The notes under the pieces were generated by a model. That model made no database searches, was not told the DNA's origin, and worked only from the letters and a program-made list of their open reading frames with translations. From Norana najaformis (taxonomy: Eukaryota; Annelida; Clitellata; Crassiclitellata; Hormogastridae), in assembly GCA_964023275.1 (NCBI GenBank), contig OZ029915.1, forward strand, positions 32,839,989 to 32,903,988: a DNA stretch of 64,000 nt, written 5' to 3'. Of the stretch, positions 61,393 to 64,000 are shown one piece after another. Position 1 is the first letter of the stretch, and every line of letters begins with the position of its first letter. Made by a program: the position numbers and the translations under genes.

Positions 61393-62800
61393 GTGAGTTC
61401 TCTCCCTATGTCTCTCCACCTTTCTATCTCGTGTGGTTTTACTGACTAGATTTTATTGTAGAGCGAGATTATGAAACCGTTAGATCGACAGACAGATACT
61501 CTAGTGTTTGGGCTTCGGCGCTGGGGTGGAGAGGGGTGGGGTGGGGTGGGGAGGACTTCAGAATCGGAAAAATGTGCCGCTATGGTCGGAGGATCAAAAC
61601 TGGAAGGTCCGCGCGTCAATGACCTGCTTAATAACGATGGCGATGGGCTCGTCAGGGGTGACTGGACCCATTCCACACAAACATATTGAAACGAGAAGCT
61701 TATAAGTTATAACACTATACACGGGTAACCTTGGCCTGACCATTAGTCTTGTCCATCAGTTGTTTTTATCTCAGGACTTAACCACCCACTCAAAACTACT
61801 GGGATTGAGGCATACCTGTGTCTATTATTGTTATTTGTCACTTCTAAGAATAGAATGCGACAACACAATCTGCGAATCTTTTGATGATGAATCACTTGAC
61901 TTGACGACACCGGAAATAAATGCGCTAGAAGAATTGGTACATATTACAAGAGAAGGAAAAATGGCGGCGGGGTTGGGATAATTGACTGAGACGCGGTCGT
62001 GTATATAGTATGTAGATGACAACAGGGCGAGGCTATGAATGTGTTAGGTTATGCGCTTGATGGACCTACTGATTAATCGTTTTCCAATATTGTGGTTATC
62101 TGAAATACGTGTACATGTGATTGTTTGACTAGCTCCATAGCCTCTCCCGATACGTACTATCGAATGAAAGTCAAAACAGCAGTAAATTTTGTTGTATTAG
62201 TGTCCCTGTTGAATGGACAATGAAATTTAGCGCAAAATGCGCCAGCATTGCTGACGGCCGTAAGAGTTAATTTACCTTTTACCACGACTTTGTTCTTATC
62301 ACATCTTGAAATTTTGTTTGACATTTCTAGTGCCTCATGTGCCATCACAACTCAGAAGATTATAAAATTATGGCCAAGCATAATATACCACTTTTGTTAT
62401 GGTGTTTTGTAGGACATTTAAATATCGTTTTATCATCGTTTTATGCCATAATTTTTCAGTAAGCATGCGAAGTGACGTAACAATTCCATACCACCGTGGC
62501 CTTGATGCTTTTAGTGTTTATGTTTGCCGTGCAGTTGCACCAATAATGTGTAAAACAATGTAATAGCTTATGCAGCATAAAAGGCAGTCATGTACGCATA
62601 TAAGTATGCTGATATAGGTAGGCAGAGTGGTATGCACAGGCATGTGGAAAGACTAGCAGACACACACACAGGCACGCACACAGACACACACACATGCGCG
62701 TACGCACAGAAAGTCAAGCAGATAAATTGACAGACAGATTTGACTGAGTGATGCGGGGTAAGTATTGATCTGCATGAATCGACCAGAGATCAATTGATGG
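61393..62800. other. Intergenic or intronic, no gene recognised
   Basis: 61525-61555 is a G-rich tract (GGGGTGGGGTGGGGTGGGG-like) with G-quadruplex potential. 61855-61981 is open with an acidic reading (ESFDDESLDLTTPEINALEE) that I cannot assign. 62655-62710 is CA-rich. Confidence 0.4.
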
Positions 62801-64000
62801 TAGCATCTGGTTTTCAAGAAGAGCAGCTCTCCGAAATCTCATTCTGACCAATGAATCGCTGGCCTATGCCATCTCTGGGCAATTGACTGTCATATGCGCG
62901 CCTATTGATTTCATTGTCGCCTGGGCTGCGGCCTCCAACATTGCCTCTGCCCGTGGTGGTGGTGGCTGTCTTCGTGTTTATGATCCTGGCATGACTGGTG
63001 TCGTAATAAAGTAGCTTTCCACTGTTGCTTCTTCTCACCTTGTCCATCTTTGCAACAACCGTCTATCACTACCGCAATTCACACCAGTGCTGCGATTGTT
63101 TCTCTCGGTAATAGGTAGCAATTTCCCAGTTATTGTAGCAGTTCCTGTGAACCTGTAGCAATTTCTTGTGTGCAGGTAGTTAAGTAGTTAGCTTTTGTAA
63201 ACTGGTTGCTATGCTGACTTTCAGGTAGCGATTTCCTGCATCGACATAGCAGTTTCCTTTTCTTAGGTAATTCCTGCAAACTGGCTTATCTGTTTAATCT
63301 TTGCTAACCACAATGCTGGTACTTGAGCAAAGTAGTTTAATTTGTTGATGTAGGGACCATTTTGTTGCTTGAATGCAGTTATGCAAACTAGCTGCTATTC
63401 CTTTCCACTGTCTTCTTCACATTGAGGATTTTCTTTTTTCAAATTGCTTATCCACCATAGGCTGCTTCTGTCTTAGAGGGCTGATCTTCTGGATATTGAC
63501 CTGAATGCGGCGTGGTTTTGGTGCGCCATCGGTTAATTCCTTGTGCATTAGATACCTGCACTATAGAAATTATTAATTAATAATTAATAATGATAATATT
63601 TGAATGGTTTTTGTGATTTTGGTTTTGGAGCAAGATCAGCTGATGCCTGTGTGTGAAATAGGTGAAGAAACTGTGAAAAATCTTTAAGTTAGTCTTGATG
63701 TGCAGATCAGGTGAAGTAGATTACTGGTTTAAGACAGTACGTTGCAGTCTATGGAAATCTTCCAAGGTTTATGGTCTTGTAGTTGTGAGCTCTTTTGGCT
63801 GAAGTGCAGGCAAACATTGGCAATCTAAGTTTAAGTAAAATGAAACTTCAGTTAAGTCCAATATAGTCTTAATGGAAATCTTTTGGGAAAATGCATTGAG
63901 TTGCATGGGAAGATGAGTTTCCACTAGGAACCTTGAATGATTTCATGACTAGAAAAATGATTCATAGGCCGGGGTTAGGTCAAGTTTTTAGTGTAACTGT
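62801..64000. other. No gene recognised; weak internal repeats at 63110-63290
   Basis: 62814-63047 is open on the minus strand (RRSNSGKLLYYDTSHARI; QLPRDGIGQRFIGQNE) without a recognisable domain. 63110-63290 contains five loose copies of GTAGCAATTTCCTGTG-like units. The rest is AT-rich. Confidence 0.35.

Noticed and set aside
61760..61981. Acidic frame ESFDDESLDLTTPEINALEE
   Set aside because: Short, unmatched and without clear splice borders; noted only as unassigned.
62814..63047. Minus-strand frame RRSNSGKLLYYDTSHARI...
   Set aside because: It reads plausibly, but no family, splice sites or neighbouring exons could be recognised.

Overview
This is eukaryotic DNA. It has spliced exons with canonical GT/AG borders, long introns, abundant microsatellites, and many decayed LINE, SINE, hAT and foldback elements. 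It is most likely a marine or other invertebrate animal. The species cannot be fixed from the sequence. The palindrome TAGGCCTA recurs through the window, which could help a later assignment.

Layout. Positions 1-7234 hold the 3' part of one recognisable host gene on the + strand, a SAMHD1-like dNTP triphosphohydrolase. Seven exons are visible (717-895, 1552-1643, 1984-2022, 3178-3396, 5126-5221, 5764-5868, 6909-7100), with a stop at 7098-7100 and an AATAAA at 7228. The catalytic HD part must lie upstream of the window. Two of the exons are each one base short, so the conceptual protein is frameshifted twice; this means either a decaying copy or indel errors in the assembly. The last intron ends in eleven head-to-tail 56-bp units. 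Each unit repeats the last 11 intron bases and the first 45 coding bases of the terminal exon, so each carries its own 3' splice AG and an in-frame 15-codon cassette. Most also carry a GT donor-like sequence. This is the most unusual structure in the window.

Positions 7235-61000 are mostly intergenic, or intronic of a gene not seen here. They contain: LINE fragments of a CR1/L2-like group whose 3' tails are short GATTAC-type repeats (best copy 18495-19736, reverse transcriptase with YADD); an RTE-like fragment (58362-58562); hAT remains (9930-10554 and probably 15566-15690); two hAT-like MITEs (29984-30168 and 36009-36241); a foldback element with a captured coding fragment (36345-37085); three diverged copies of an unclassified repeat called R1 here (35695, 47800 and 54190); tRNA-derived SINE pieces; and long TA, GA, ATT and TCC arrays. 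GC-rich, CpG-rich islands with homeodomain-like ATTA/TAAT sites recur between the repeats (for example 11550-11960, 25130-25500, 27640-28140, 44160-44530 and 49160-49760). They look more like cis-regulatory blocks than exons.

Positions 60780-61392 are a CpG-rich block ending in a strong donor (CG|GTGAGT). This may be a promoter plus first exon of a + strand gene that continues beyond the window. No CRISPR array, operon, rRNA or complete tRNA gene was seen.
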